From Leclercia sp. S52 (lineage in GTDB: Bacteria > Pseudomonadota > Gammaproteobacteria > Enterobacterales > Enterobacteriaceae), in contig NZ_CP152474.1 of assembly GCF_039727615.1 (NCBI RefSeq), forward strand, positions 3,968,001-4,032,000: a DNA stretch of 64,000 nucleotides. The letters run 5' to 3'. The position numbers and the translations under genes are program-made. A model generated the notes under the pieces. The model was not told the DNA's origin and ran no database searches. It saw only the letters and a list, made by a program, of their open reading frames with translations. The stretch's first letter is position 1. The number at the start of each line of letters is the position of its first letter. Shown here in pieces: positions 28,214 to 35,598 of this stretch.

Positions 28214-28302
28214 CTGGAAATAAAAAGGGGCAAGGGCTGGCGCATTTGCTTTGCGTGTTCCAGTTCCCTACGCCCCTGATTAAAGTTCTTCTTTATTTCC
28301 AG
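28214..28302. other. Long imperfect hairpin between capsid and tail genes
   Basis: Nested arms: 28214-28224/28292-28302 (11 bp), 28226-28231/28272-28277 (6 bp), 28233-28236/28266-28269, 28237-28240/28260-28263, and 28241-28244/28252-28255. On the minus (operon) strand the GGGGC/GCCCC helix is followed by TTTTTATTT, so it can act as a partial terminator; the outer helix would instead pair that U tract. It probably lowers tail-gene expression relative to capsid, or is an RNase III-type processing site. Confidence 0.6.
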
Positions 28303-28329
28303 ACGGGAAGAACTACCGTCTATCGCTCG

Positions 28330-29361
28330 TTATTCTGAGGCTTTAATGTGAACGGAGAAGTTCAGGCCGTGGTTAACTGGCAGTGCTGAGTTTTCCGAGA
28401 TCACGTTGATCGTGTTTCCGCGCTCACTTTCGAAGCTCCAGCTATAAACTTCCGCAGGTGCAGCATTAAGGAGTTCGAACGTTGACGAAGCCGCGCCGTA
28501 GATATTGGTGTAAATACCACTTCCCTTAGCGAATTGCGGGATGGCGATAGCGTCGGCATCACCCATTTGTGCAAGTAGCAGCGGATCAGTTACTTTCACA
28601 ACATCGCAATTCGTGCCTGGAATACTGAAAGTGCTCACGCCTGGCAGGAGGTCACGATGCTGGAAAACTACGTTCCCTTCATCAAGTGGGCTGACATAGC
28701 GGAAAGCCGCCTCCATCGCAGGACTGAAACGCAGATCGCTATAGAACCCACCCTTGGCGAAAACGATAATCCTCTCTACCTGTGACGCCATACCTTGTGC
28801 CGCTTCGGTGATTTGACTCACCATGTCGTCAATCGCACGTAGAGTGCTGCTATCTGTAGCTGACAGATCAAGAGTGGCATTCATCGGGGCTACGCCGAAC
28901 AGGTCGCCAAAGTCGATTAACAGATCGTCTGTCTTAGGTGTATAAACCTGACCAGAGAACAGAGAACGTGCGAGGTAACTTTCACGAGTACGCATAAACG
29001 CTACAGCGTGTTTACCCATGTAATCGCTGTAAATGTCCGTCACTGTTTCTTGAATGTCGCTTCCTGGTTTGCGCTTGCCCTGGATATCTGCCGGAACAAT
29101 AAGATCCTCCCTCATAAAGAAGGGAAGCTCGATCAGCCATTCTTTGCCGCTCTGACGGGATGTTACGTTATGCTCGTTTGAGAAACGCGCCGTAGGCTGG
29201 TTGAACAGGCTGGTGTTATCTTCCAGCAGACGGGACACACTAACTTTATGAGAAGAAACGCCTACACCATCAAAGAGATTTAGAGAACTGAGTAGGAAAT
29301 TTCTGGTGCTGGTTAGCTGGAATAATGGGGAAAGGTCGATACGCTCGTTTCCAATAATCAT
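28330..29361 (-). CDS. Major capsid protein, lambda gpE-like family
   Basis: 343 residues, the usual size. Features of the E-type capsid family: an N-terminal extension, FFMREDLIVPADIQGKRKPG near residue 80, a central region with DLFGV and FAKGGFYSDL, and a late P-domain stretch ending in VNHGLNFSVHI. It forms the procapsid shell by family. ATG 29361 has AAGGAAG 7 nt before it. The putative decoration gene lies 15 nt upstream. No head protease or portal is encoded nearby, which is odd for a functional phage. Confidence 0.75.
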   Translation of the reverse strand: MIIGNERIDLSPLFQLTSTRNFLLSSLNLFDGVGVSSHKVSVSRLLEDNTSLFNQPTARFSNEHNVTSRQSGKEWLIELPFFMREDLIVPADIQGKRKPGSDIQETVTDIYSDYMGKHAVAFMRTRESYLARSLFSGQVYTPKTDDLLIDFGDLFGVAPMNATLDLSATDSSTLRAIDDMVSQITEAAQGMASQVERIIVFAKGGFYSDLRFSPAMEAAFRYVSPLDEGNVVFQHRDLLPGVSTFSIPGTNCDVVKVTDPLLLAQMGDADAIAIPQFAKGSGIYTNIYGAASSTFELLNAAPAEVYSWSFESERGNTINVISENSALPVNHGLNFSVHIKASE

Positions 29362-29376
29362 TATTATCTTCCTTGC

Positions 29377-29739
29377 TTAAGAGGTGAAAAATTCACGAGT
29401 GGCGAAGCCTTGCGCCTGTAATGCGCTGATCGCTGCTGCGTGGTTAGCTGCGTTGAGATTGTCGCTCTTGAGGGCAACGTATGATCCAACGTTGGGAGCG
29501 CGTAGGACGTTCACAGGCTTATTACTTCCAGCTTTAACGAAGTCTGAGACGACGACATAAGCCACATTCCCAGAGGTATAGAGAGCGCCAGTGATATCGA
29601 GCACATCGCCGCACTGCACATCAGCAGGAAGAGAAGCAAACACTTTACTGTCTACTGCTGCAAAATTGTCGGTCGCAGCACTCACAATATCTGTGTAGCT
29701 TTTACGTACCGGAAAGACTTCTGATAGGTCAATAATCAT
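29377..29739 (-). CDS. Putative head decoration protein
   Basis: 120 residues, small and beta-rich (CGDVLDITGALYTSGNVAYV), positioned directly before the capsid gene. Lambda gpD-type decoration proteins have this size, location and Gly/Val-rich make-up. Its ATG overlaps the stop of the 73-residue gene (ATGA). Assignment is mostly contextual. Confidence 0.5.
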   Translation of the reverse strand: MIIDLSEVFPVRKSYTDIVSAATDNFAAVDSKVFASLPADVQCGDVLDITGALYTSGNVAYVVVSDFVKAGSNKPVNVLRAPNVGSYVALKSDNLNAANHAAAISALQAQGFATREFFTS

Positions 29740-29957
29740 TGTTTGGTTGATTCCTTATTTACTTTACGTGCAATCAAATCCTGAATAGTGGTTTCTTGTT
29801 TTGGTGATTCGTCAGGAAAATATGTATCCATCGCTTTGATCACTTCATCAACCGAACAACCAGCATACTGAGCCACCATCTCAATCATCTGAGGATTGAC
29901 GGTGAGAACATCATTTTTATATTTGAGTACACGCGATTTGTTATTAAGTAGAAACAT
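29736..29957 (-). CDS. Small acidic protein, first gene of virion operon
   Basis: 73 residues, helical, charged; VNPQMIEMVAQYAGCSVDEV in the middle. I do not recognise it. It overlaps the next gene by 4 nt and starts the virion operon. A scaffold or head-assembly role is possible only by position. Confidence 0.55.
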   Translation of the reverse strand: MFLLNNKSRVLKYKNDVLTVNPQMIEMVAQYAGCSVDEVIKAMDTYFPDESPKQETTIQDLIARKVNKESTKQ

Positions 29958-30030
29958 CTATTTTTGTTTCCTTCGCGTTGTGACTGCGTTCATCTTTTCA
30001 TTAATAACGAAAGTGTTAACGCAAGTTGTT

Positions 30031-30054
30031 AAAAAGGGGCGATTAAGCCCCTGG
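30031..30054 (-). terminator. Terminator upstream of the virion operon
   Basis: The minus strand reads GGGGC-TTAATC-GCCCC then TTTTT. It would stop transcripts arriving from the regulatory operon at 30.6-33 kb, so the virion genes need their own promoter between 29958 and 30030. Confidence 0.7.
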
Positions 30055-30112
30055 AGAGTATGCCCTTGTTAGAAAGCATTGTTTAACGTCATTTTCGTTT
30101 CGGAGGATTATG

Positions 30113-30214
30113 ATGTTAAAGAATGGTTTCTTTAAAAAAATGAAGGGCGCAACTGTTATGAATAACAGAAGAAGGTTTCGCCCGTCATTGCTCCTCATTT
30201 TTAAAAGCGTGTAG
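30113..30214 (+). CDS. Possible 33-residue basic peptide
   Basis: Starts MLKNGFFKKMKGATVMNNRR and is Lys/Arg-rich. GGAGGA lies 5 nt before ATG 30113, an excellent site. It spans a perfect hairpin CTGTTAT-GA-ATAACAG, so the apparent frame could also be incidental to an RNA structure. Opposite strand to both neighbouring operons. No homologue is recognised. Confidence 0.35.
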   Translation: MLKNGFFKKMKGATVMNNRRRFRPSLLLIFKSV

Positions 30215-30340
30215 CAGCGCCCAGGAATAAAATGAGGCTTTCTTTATCTATCTACTACCGGACACTTTCGGGAGTGTATTAATAGAAGATTTGCCAGCCT
30301 GAACGTAACTACCGCTGACGGCGTTTATTCAGTCTGACTG

Positions 30341-30539
30341 CTTATAATCCTAACGGGGTTATAAGGTTTAGAGCAAAGAATTTGCTCTCTGAAAGAGAAT
30401 GTGCGCGGTGATTGTCCGTTACCACCCGACACAAGTGGGAACGCCCGCGCCACCCTTTGGAACTAAACACAACAAAGGAAAACAACCAGCTTTCAGAGAG
30501 AAAATTCAGATGGAGAGAGTGCCGCTATGGGAAACGGCA
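30341..30539 (+). ncRNA. Candidate structured RNA with three-way junction
   Basis: Helices visible by eye: 30341-30350/30356-30365 (10 bp with one U-G); 30371-30377/30381-30387 (7 bp); a closing helix 30388-30395/30490-30497 (8 bp). Inside it are 30401-30408/30445-30453 (8 bp, one bulge), capped by 30422-30425/30435-30438, and 30454-30459/30473-30478 (6 bp). A 5-bp stem follows at 30520-30524/30535-30539. The U-G pair exists only on the plus strand. It lies in a 689-nt gap (29958-30646) without convincing protein genes between the two minus-strand operons. No known RNA family recognised. Confidence 0.5.
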
Positions 30540-30646
30540 TTCAAGAGGATGAAGTGATTCGAATACTATCCCTACTTCTTATTCTATAACATTTCTGTTA
30601 ATTTGTCAATACCTAAACCAACATTTTATTCACTTTTCTTGCATTT

Positions 30647-31003
30647 TTATTCAAATTCGCTTACTGCGTATTTCTCGGCAATGGCTCCTGCCAGTTCCGC
30701 AAGTTCGGCGGTGATGTATTGCAGGGAGCAAGCAAGCTCTTCAAGGTCTTTGGCAATGCGCCACGCCTGATCCACGGTGACGGTATCCCCGTTCATCTGC
30801 ACCAGGTGCTCTACAGCAGCGCTCCAGTGTTCAAGGGCGGTGATTGCCTGCTCGGTGTATTGCAGCGCTTCCAGGAGCGCGGAGGGCGTTCTCTCACGCC
30901 ACGCCTTATTAACAAGCCGCAGGGCTGGTAAATGCCAGATATCGTGGAAAGAGTTAATAAGGGTGTTCACGATGTTCACGGTGTCCATAGTGTTAAGAGT
31001 CAT
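30647..31003 (-). CDS. Island protein of unknown function (118 residues)
   Basis: Predicted all-helical, rich in Ala/Glu (LLEALQYTEQAITALEHWSA); four helices are likely. I start at ATG 31003, which has AAGGA 5 nt upstream and overlaps the stop of the previous gene by 11 nt, rather than at 31033. Last gene of the regulatory operon. No function can be given. Confidence 0.6.
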   Translation of the reverse strand: MTLNTMDTVNIVNTLINSFHDIWHLPALRLVNKAWRERTPSALLEALQYTEQAITALEHWSAAVEHLVQMNGDTVTVDQAWRIAKDLEELACSLQYITAELAELAGAIAEKYAVSEFE

Positions 31004-31388
31004 AATGTTCCTTGGTATCAAATAGGGTGTCAAAGTCGCGGGTTAAATTGTTAAGGTGATTAACCGAAAGCCAGCCGCAATAATGTTCGTATGAGGAGAA
31101 ATTAAGAATTTGCCATTTGTGGAGATTTGAAGAATCCACATTGAAGATTTTCATCTTCCTGGGTTTCCAGAATGCACCAGGGCAGCTATTGAGAATATCC
31201 TGTAATGCGCCCATCTCGTCAGGAGACATTGCAGGGCTATTCTCTTCAATTATTGTTGTTTGCCATTCACCAGGAACAGAATTGTATTCCTTCGAAAGGC
31301 GAGATAGATTTTGAAAATCAGATGTTCGTAATAATGATTGTGCGTTTCGTTCAAATTTTGTAACTACGTTACGTTTTCTTTTTCCCAT
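30993..31388 (-). CDS. Island protein of unknown function (131 residues)
   Basis: Basic N-terminus (MGKRKRNVVTKFERN), acidic C-terminus, with Trp-rich middle (FWKPRKMKIFNV, HKWQIL). Ribosome site GAGGA 5 nt before ATG 31388. It overlaps the downstream gene. Not recognised. The 128-nt gap upstream holds nothing I can identify. Confidence 0.6.
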   Translation of the reverse strand: MGKRKRNVVTKFERNAQSLLRTSDFQNLSRLSKEYNSVPGEWQTTIIEENSPAMSPDEMGALQDILNSCPGAFWKPRKMKIFNVDSSNLHKWQILNFSSYEHYCGWLSVNHLNNLTRDFDTLFDTKEHYDS

Positions 31389-31516
31389 TCATTCCTCGTA
31401 GAGGGGGAAACTCCTTGTCTTGTCATAACGTATACGCCATAGAATATGGTGAACCACCATAAAGCAGTTATCATAAAAGTTTCCCATTGATTGTTATTTA
31501 GTTTTCGCGTTGTTCA

Positions 31517-31798
31517 TCAGTTGGTTGTAGTGATGAAAGAAACATTGTGGTTAACGTCAAAATCGTAGTGATTGCTGCGCCTGGTGATAGCGATCACTTT
31601 GGCATCGCGAAGAAGGGATAGCCAATATCTGATCCCGCTTTCCGAGTATCCCAGGGCAGATGCCAGAGTTTTGACGCTGGAACGGAATGTTCCATTCTCA
31701 CGGTGGAGGCTTGCAAGGTGGTTATAGATTCGTCTGCATACTTCGTTGCATCCGAGTTGAAACTTTGTATCTTCGTTCAATAGGTATAGGCTATTCAT
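31517..31798 (-). CDS. Small winged-helix DNA-binding protein
   Basis: 93 residues. Helix-turn-helix in VKTLASALGYSESGIRYWLS (residues 43-62) followed by a wing-like DAKVIAITRRSNHY. It resembles phage replication or regulation proteins with a HTH_36-type fold. AGGAGG precedes the start. It lies 11 nt after the 278-residue gene, which also has a winged helix, so the two may act together at the repeats 2 kb upstream. Confidence 0.6.
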   Translation of the reverse strand: MNSLYLLNEDTKFQLGCNEVCRRIYNHLASLHRENGTFRSSVKTLASALGYSESGIRYWLSLLRDAKVIAITRRSNHYDFDVNHNVSFITTTN

Positions 31799-31809
31799 AA
31801 TCCTCCTGG

Positions 31810-32646
31810 TTAAAATGGTATTGGGTCGAATCTTGAATAAAGATGCGGGTGAAGTTGTTCAAAGCGTTCCTCTAACCTCTCCTCAATTCTTTTTGGTAGG
31901 CGTTTATCGTCATTCTGTAGGACACGACGCGCATACGCTGTAAATGTGTCGAATCTTTGGCTTTGTCTCAGACTTTCAGGACGTGAGAGCCGCTCACAAA
32001 CAGCCTCAACAATCACATCATCATCAATGACCATTTGATCGCTTTCCGTGGTTGTTGCAACGCTTTCATGGGTGCCCTCAGCAACGATCACAGCGTCCTC
32101 TATGACATTAATCATTGTTGGTGCTGGCGGTTCCAGGTGTTCTGGTGCATCCCAATTCGGTGCATCATCCGGCGTTTCCTCTGCGGTAGCTGATTCAGGC
32201 GCTGCCTGGTGTATCACTACGTCAGAAATGATATCAGGCTGCACTGTCAGTGCTTCTGGTGGAGTAATGTGCGCATCAGTGATCGGAAACGTGCGGTAAA
32301 CTTTGGAACGATAACCAGGGTTTTTCTCTTTCGTGATTAGCCCTGCATCTTGCAGCTTCTGAATGAGTTTGCAGGTGTGCTCCCTGGATAAATCGATCAC
32401 CTTTCCAAGTTCTGTCTGGCTTTCGTAACAGAAATTCCCTGAATTTTCCCATCCCTGAAAATAACAGTACAACTTTTGCGCCTTCGGGCAAAAATCCATG
32501 AAACCATTTTCGAGATTGGGAGAATAAATACGTGGAATCTCTCGGAAGTAATGCGGGATGTTGATTGTACGATCTCTTACTTTTCCATCTTTATCGGTGT
32601 ATTGGTATTTTGGATCTGCCTTAATCTCGGCGAGGGTTTTTGCCAT
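31810..32646 (-). CDS. Winged-helix replication-initiator-like protein
   Basis: 278 residues. The N-terminal half has a winged helix (QTELGKVIDLSREHTCKLIQ, residues 78-97, then LQDAGLITKEKNPGYRSKVY) like phage and plasmid replication proteins. The middle is an acidic Glu/Pro/Ala linker (130-215), and the C-terminus is basic and helical. It is the largest gene of the regulatory operon and lies near an array of palindromes at 33.9-34.2 kb that could be its binding sites. No primase or helicase motif is seen, so a regulator is an equal possibility. Confidence 0.6.
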   Translation of the reverse strand: MAKTLAEIKADPKYQYTDKDGKVRDRTINIPHYFREIPRIYSPNLENGFMDFCPKAQKLYCYFQGWENSGNFCYESQTELGKVIDLSREHTCKLIQKLQDAGLITKEKNPGYRSKVYRTFPITDAHITPPEALTVQPDIISDVVIHQAAPESATAEETPDDAPNWDAPEHLEPPAPTMINVIEDAVIVAEGTHESVATTTESDQMVIDDDVIVEAVCERLSRPESLRQSQRFDTFTAYARRVLQNDDKRLPKRIEERLEERFEQLHPHLYSRFDPIPF

Positions 32647-32748
32647 TGTTCTATGCTCCTATGTATGCTCAGTAAATTACGAATGCTCTTCATTTGGGTT
32701 TTCTCCGCTTCTCATTCGTGGGGGGATGTAAATGCTGTTTCGTAGTTG

Positions 32749-32916
32749 TTACGCGCCAGCTTTCGAATATTTAACCGCCAGGTTTTGACACTCTTCAAGA
32801 AGTAGTGCGCTTACGCTCATTTTTCGGCGCTTTGCTTCTTTGAACAGAATCTGGAATGTGGCATCCGGGATCATTAACGATGTGGACGGCGGTAGTTTGG
32901 TTTTCTTCTCGATCAT
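32749..32916 (-). CDS. Ribbon-helix-helix (CopG/Arc-like) protein
   Basis: 55 residues: a short strand near STSLMIPDATFQIL followed by helices KEAKRRKMSVSALLLEECQN, the ribbon-helix-helix pattern. AAGGAGG lies 8 nt before ATG 32916. This class usually binds palindromic operators as dimers, and the island control region is full of them. Probably a repressor of its own operon or of copy number. Confidence 0.6.
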   Translation of the reverse strand: MIEKKTKLPPSTSLMIPDATFQILFKEAKRRKMSVSALLLEECQNLAVKYSKAGA

Positions 32917-32936
32917 TCTGGTTTCCTCCTTCTGGT

Positions 32937-33116
32937 TTATTCGTTGGTGGTCGAAGTGCGGATTTCATCCCAGCGCTTCAATACTTCTGTGAGAAAGGCT
33001 TCCCTCTCGTGGTATCCACGAGCGCGGCAAGCGTTGCGTAGTGCTCGGATGCGGTAACGGTTGGTGGTTCCGTCTTTCAATTGTTGAAGTGTGTCTTCAA
33101 CGTCAAAGTATCTCAG
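32937..33116 (-). CDS. Possible 59-residue basic protein with CTG start
   Basis: Frame LRYFDVEDTLQQLKDGTTNR, then RYRIRALRNACRARGYHERE; helical and basic. AGGAGG stands 5 nt before CTG 33116, the only start near a good ribosome site. It would be the first gene after the leader terminator. A non-standard start lowers confidence. Confidence 0.4.
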   Translation of the reverse strand: MRYFDVEDTLQQLKDGTTNRYRIRALRNACRARGYHEREAFLTEVLKRWDEIRTSTTNE

Positions 33117-33141
33117 TGTGGCCTCCTATGGTTGGCGTAAA

Positions 33142-33178
33142 TAAAAAGACACCTTGCAGCCTGACGGCTCAAAGTGCA
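33142..33178 (-). terminator. Leader terminator/attenuator of the regulatory operon
   Basis: On the minus strand, CACTTTG-AGCC-GTCA-GGCT-GCAAGGTG followed by TCTTTTTATTT, placed between the promoter (33218-33246) and the first gene. All transcripts of the operon must pass it, so read-through or antitermination would set expression. Confidence 0.6.
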
Positions 33179-33217
33179 TTAAGAGATTATGTGGATAAAG
33201 TTTTATGCTATATGGGT

Positions 33218-33246
33218 ATTCTAACCTATTTCTAAACTTTTGTCAA
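33218..33246 (-). promoter_or_regulatory. Consensus sigma-70 promoter of the regulatory operon
   Basis: Minus strand: TTGACA (33246-33241), exactly 17 nt, then TAGAAT (33223-33218). A near-ideal promoter about 100 nt before the first gene. Confidence 0.8.
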
Positions 33247-33360
33247 CCCCTTAACGGTGATTATTCGAAATTTTTTTGATCATTTTCAATGCGTTGTATT
33301 TCTGCTTTGCGATTTGTGCTCTTTATACACAAAATAAACAATGGATGTCAATCTGTTTTT

Positions 33361-33893
33361 GTGGTAGAACTTGCCACCAGAGAAGACAGCCACAAGAACA
33401 ACGAAAAACAGCCTGTAACGCTCTCTGCGGCGTTCTGACGCTTTCAGGCTACCATTGCATTCCCTACCCTGTTTAAATCGCTCTACGGGCTTCCTGTGCG
33501 CCCTCTGGCACTTACCGAAACCAATAGCACAACTACAGAGGGATAACGGTAGTTATCAGGATAGTAGGTGTTGGTATTGGATTGAGGCTGGATGAACTGG
33601 AGCTATCAGCGACCAGTGAAGCCTTAGCCGTGGGCTAACTTCGCATGGATGAAATGCGGAGCATGGAAGACAGGCAGAAGTTATGCCGAAAGACATTGCG
33701 CACACGGCGCATAGCTTCTGTGCCTCGTTTCACGAGGGCGAAGCCCTGGCACAATCACAGACAGATGCGCTGATCGCTGCGTCGTGAGCGGAACGAGGCC
33801 AGCCAACGTAGCCCGAAAGGAAGCGAAGTAAGGCTGCTTGCCAGGAGTGACGGCGATAGGCGCCAGGCAAAAGATCTTTGCGACAAGCGCAAA
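33361..33893 (+). ncRNA. Candidate large structured RNA in the island control region
   Basis: A nearly unbroken series of hairpins: 33411-33415/33445-33449 enclosing 33417-33421/33430-33434; 33542-33547/33552-33557; 33618-33621/33639-33642 enclosing 33624-33629/33633-33638; 33643-33646/33654-33657. A three-way junction is closed by 33719-33724/33748-33753 with arms 33725-33727/33733-33735 and 33736-33739/33743-33746. It is framed by 33707-33712/33765-33770. Then 33838-33842/33866-33870 with 33852-33855/33861-33864, and 33877-33882/33888-33893. An alternative helix 33677-33686/33709-33718 (one U-G, plus strand) excludes the frame helix. No protein frame fits. Family not recognised; an origin with structured DNA is the alternative. 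Confidence 0.5.
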
Positions 33894-33946
33894 ACCATGA
33901 AAGATAGTCTTATAGATCTTAGTATTATAATTAAGTAGTCTTATAG

Positions 33947-34183
33947 TGTGACATAACGTCACAGATAACGTGCCCCAGGTGTGACATAACGTCACAGAAG
34001 TAGTTTGTAAGTGTGACATAACGTCACAGATAGGACGATTAGTATGTGTGACGCTCCGTCACATAGTCGGGTTTTTCCTGTATGTCATCATGCAGACATA
34101 CGGGTTTTTCCCGTATATCCAGTTAACCAACATCTGAACATACGGGTTTTTCCCGTATATTACGAGAGTGACAAAACGTCACT
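33947..34183. repeat. Array of five GTGAC-N5-GTCAC palindromes
   Basis: TGTGACATAACGTCACA occurs exactly at 33947-33963, 33980-33996 and 34012-34028. Variants are TGTGACGCTCCGTCACA (34047-34063) and AGTGACAAAACGTCACT (34167-34183). The first four begin 33, 32 and 35 bp apart, about three helical turns, so bound proteins would lie on one face. This looks like an origin iteron set or a multi-operator switch. Confidence 0.75.
34061..34158. repeat. ATACGGG-T5-CCCGTAT palindromes interleaved with the array
   Basis: ATACGGGTTTTTCCCGTAT is exact at 34098-34116 and 34140-34158 (42 bp apart); a degenerate copy lies at 34061-34087. Perfect 7-bp arms with a T5 centre. A second protein's sites, or cruciform/terminator elements, within the same control region. 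Confidence 0.7.
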
Positions 34184-34989
34184 TTCAGCCCTTCACCCAA
34201 CGGTAGATCGTCGCCCTGCTCACTACGAATCGCACATGCAACAATCCTAAGAACAGCCAGAGGAAAATATTAGGTTATCCCTATCAAAACCATACATTAT
34301 TAACGTCAAAACCTATCTTAAATGACAGGTAAAGATCCTGGGTAAATGTAAGCTAAAGTAGATTGTTCACTTTCATTGTCAGAATGATCAGTTTAGCCAA
34401 ACCGTTGTGTAGTGCTGAATACAGCGCCATTTGTCATGAAAACTACTTTGCACCCGTGCCGGATTCGTTGAACGAGTTCTCTCGTTTATTTGTTATAAAG
34501 TAACAATTCGCTTTTTCCATGCTGAAACCCGCCAATTAGTTAGCATTCTAATCATCTCTTGATGCAATCAACTCAGGTGAGAATTATTATCATCTGTCGT
34601 GCAATTTCGCCCCGCTTCGATACACTTTCATAAAGTGTATTCTGCAACTCATTGATTTAATTGAATCAGTACACTTTTACATCACCTCACCGTGCGAACA
34701 GGGGTAACACCCCACCATCGAAAATAAATTTCTTGACATAACCACAGTTTTATGAATCATTGATGAAATTTAATTTATTTTTATTTTTCAATCAGTTACA
34801 GATATTCGGTACTGACGGGCGGCAGAATTGGGGCGGCCTCGATCACGCCGTTAAGCAACTCAAGCAACCGCGCATACCTTTTGATCATTTCGTGCTCTTC
34901 ATAAACAAATGTATCGTGCAACATATTGAAAATGATCAATTTCTGATCAATTATGATTTCAACGAAACGAACAAGAGGAGGGATAAAGA
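34184..34989 (+). promoter_or_regulatory. Non-coding upstream region of the second recombinase
   Basis: 806 nt with no convincing gene. Contains TTGTTA-N5-TAACAA (34490-34506), a perfect TACACTTT-CAT-AAAGTGTA palindrome (34621-34639) with a further TACACTTT half-site at 34670-34677, and a TTGACA at 34733-34738 whose -10 partner is weak. It probably holds the regulated promoter of the plus-strand gene cluster. Confidence 0.5.
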
Positions 34990-35598
34990 ATGGAAGGTAT
35001 CGCAGTTGCGCTTAAAAGCGCGGAGGACGTGAAAGCAGTGGCGGCAGAGCTACGACGCAATACCAGAACAAACCTGTTCTACTGTGCATGGGTGATGCAG
35101 TATGAGAGCGCATTACGTATCTCTGACCTGTTAACCCTCACCTGGTCACAATTCAGTGCAGGGAAAACGCATATCGAGGTGAAACAGCAGAAATCTAAAC
35201 GAAAGGCAGATCCTAATAAGAAGGTGAAACCGCTCCGTATCAAGATTACTGACACCATGCGGAAAATCGTAGAGATGCGGAGAGAGGAACAATCCACTAT
35301 GCCTGTGAAGACGGATTTCATCTTTAGCAAAGGCGATCTCCGTAGCAAAGGCAACGCCGTAACCCGTAACACTGTGTTCACTGAGTTCAGCAAGATCGGG
35401 CGTAGAGTGGGATTCTCTAACGTAGGGTGTCATACCCCGCGAAAATCAAAAGGGCGAATTTTATTCAGTGCAGGTGTGCCGGTTGAACAGATCGCCCTTC
35501 TCCTGGGTCATGCTGATCCACGGTCAACGCTCTTTTATATTGGTTACACGCTCGAAGTAGGCGACGAATTGACAGAGGAGTTTAGCCTTGAAATCTAA
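34990..35598 (+). CDS. Small tyrosine recombinase
   Basis: 202 residues, essentially the catalytic domain with a short N-terminal helix. Arg43 in SALRISDL, His148 and Arg151 in HTPRKSKG, His174 in LLGH, and Tyr183 after ADPRSTLF form the catalytic set; Lys candidates lie in residues 65-79. It lacks the arm-binding and SAM-like domains of the island integrase. Such short enzymes in plasmids and phages resolve multimers or invert segments. Ribosome site GAGGAGGG precedes ATG 34990. First gene of a tightly packed plus-strand operon. Confidence 0.75.
   Translation: MEGIAVALKSAEDVKAVAAELRRNTRTNLFYCAWVMQYESALRISDLLTLTWSQFSAGKTHIEVKQQKSKRKADPNKKVKPLRIKITDTMRKIVEMRREEQSTMPVKTDFIFSKGDLRSKGNAVTRNTVFTEFSKIGRRVGFSNVGCHTPRKSKGRILFSAGVPVEQIALLLGHADPRSTLFYIGYTLEVGDELTEEFSLEI

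Noticed and set aside
30341..30539. Retron-like msr/msd, because of the long inverted repeat around a branched RNA
   Set aside because: No reverse transcriptase gene lies anywhere in the island.
33681..34019. A 112-codon minus-strand frame over the hairpin region
   Set aside because: It runs through the RNA hairpins and palindromes, has repeated SVTLCHT from the palindromes, and no credible start.
33947..34063. Regularly spaced repeats that look like a short CRISPR array
   Set aside because: Spacers are only 15-18 bp, the repeats are short palindromes, and no cas gene is near. Operator or iteron array fits better.
34044..34250. A 68-codon frame with repeated RVFPVY
   Set aside because: The repeated peptide is simply the translation of the ATACGGG palindromes; no ribosome site.
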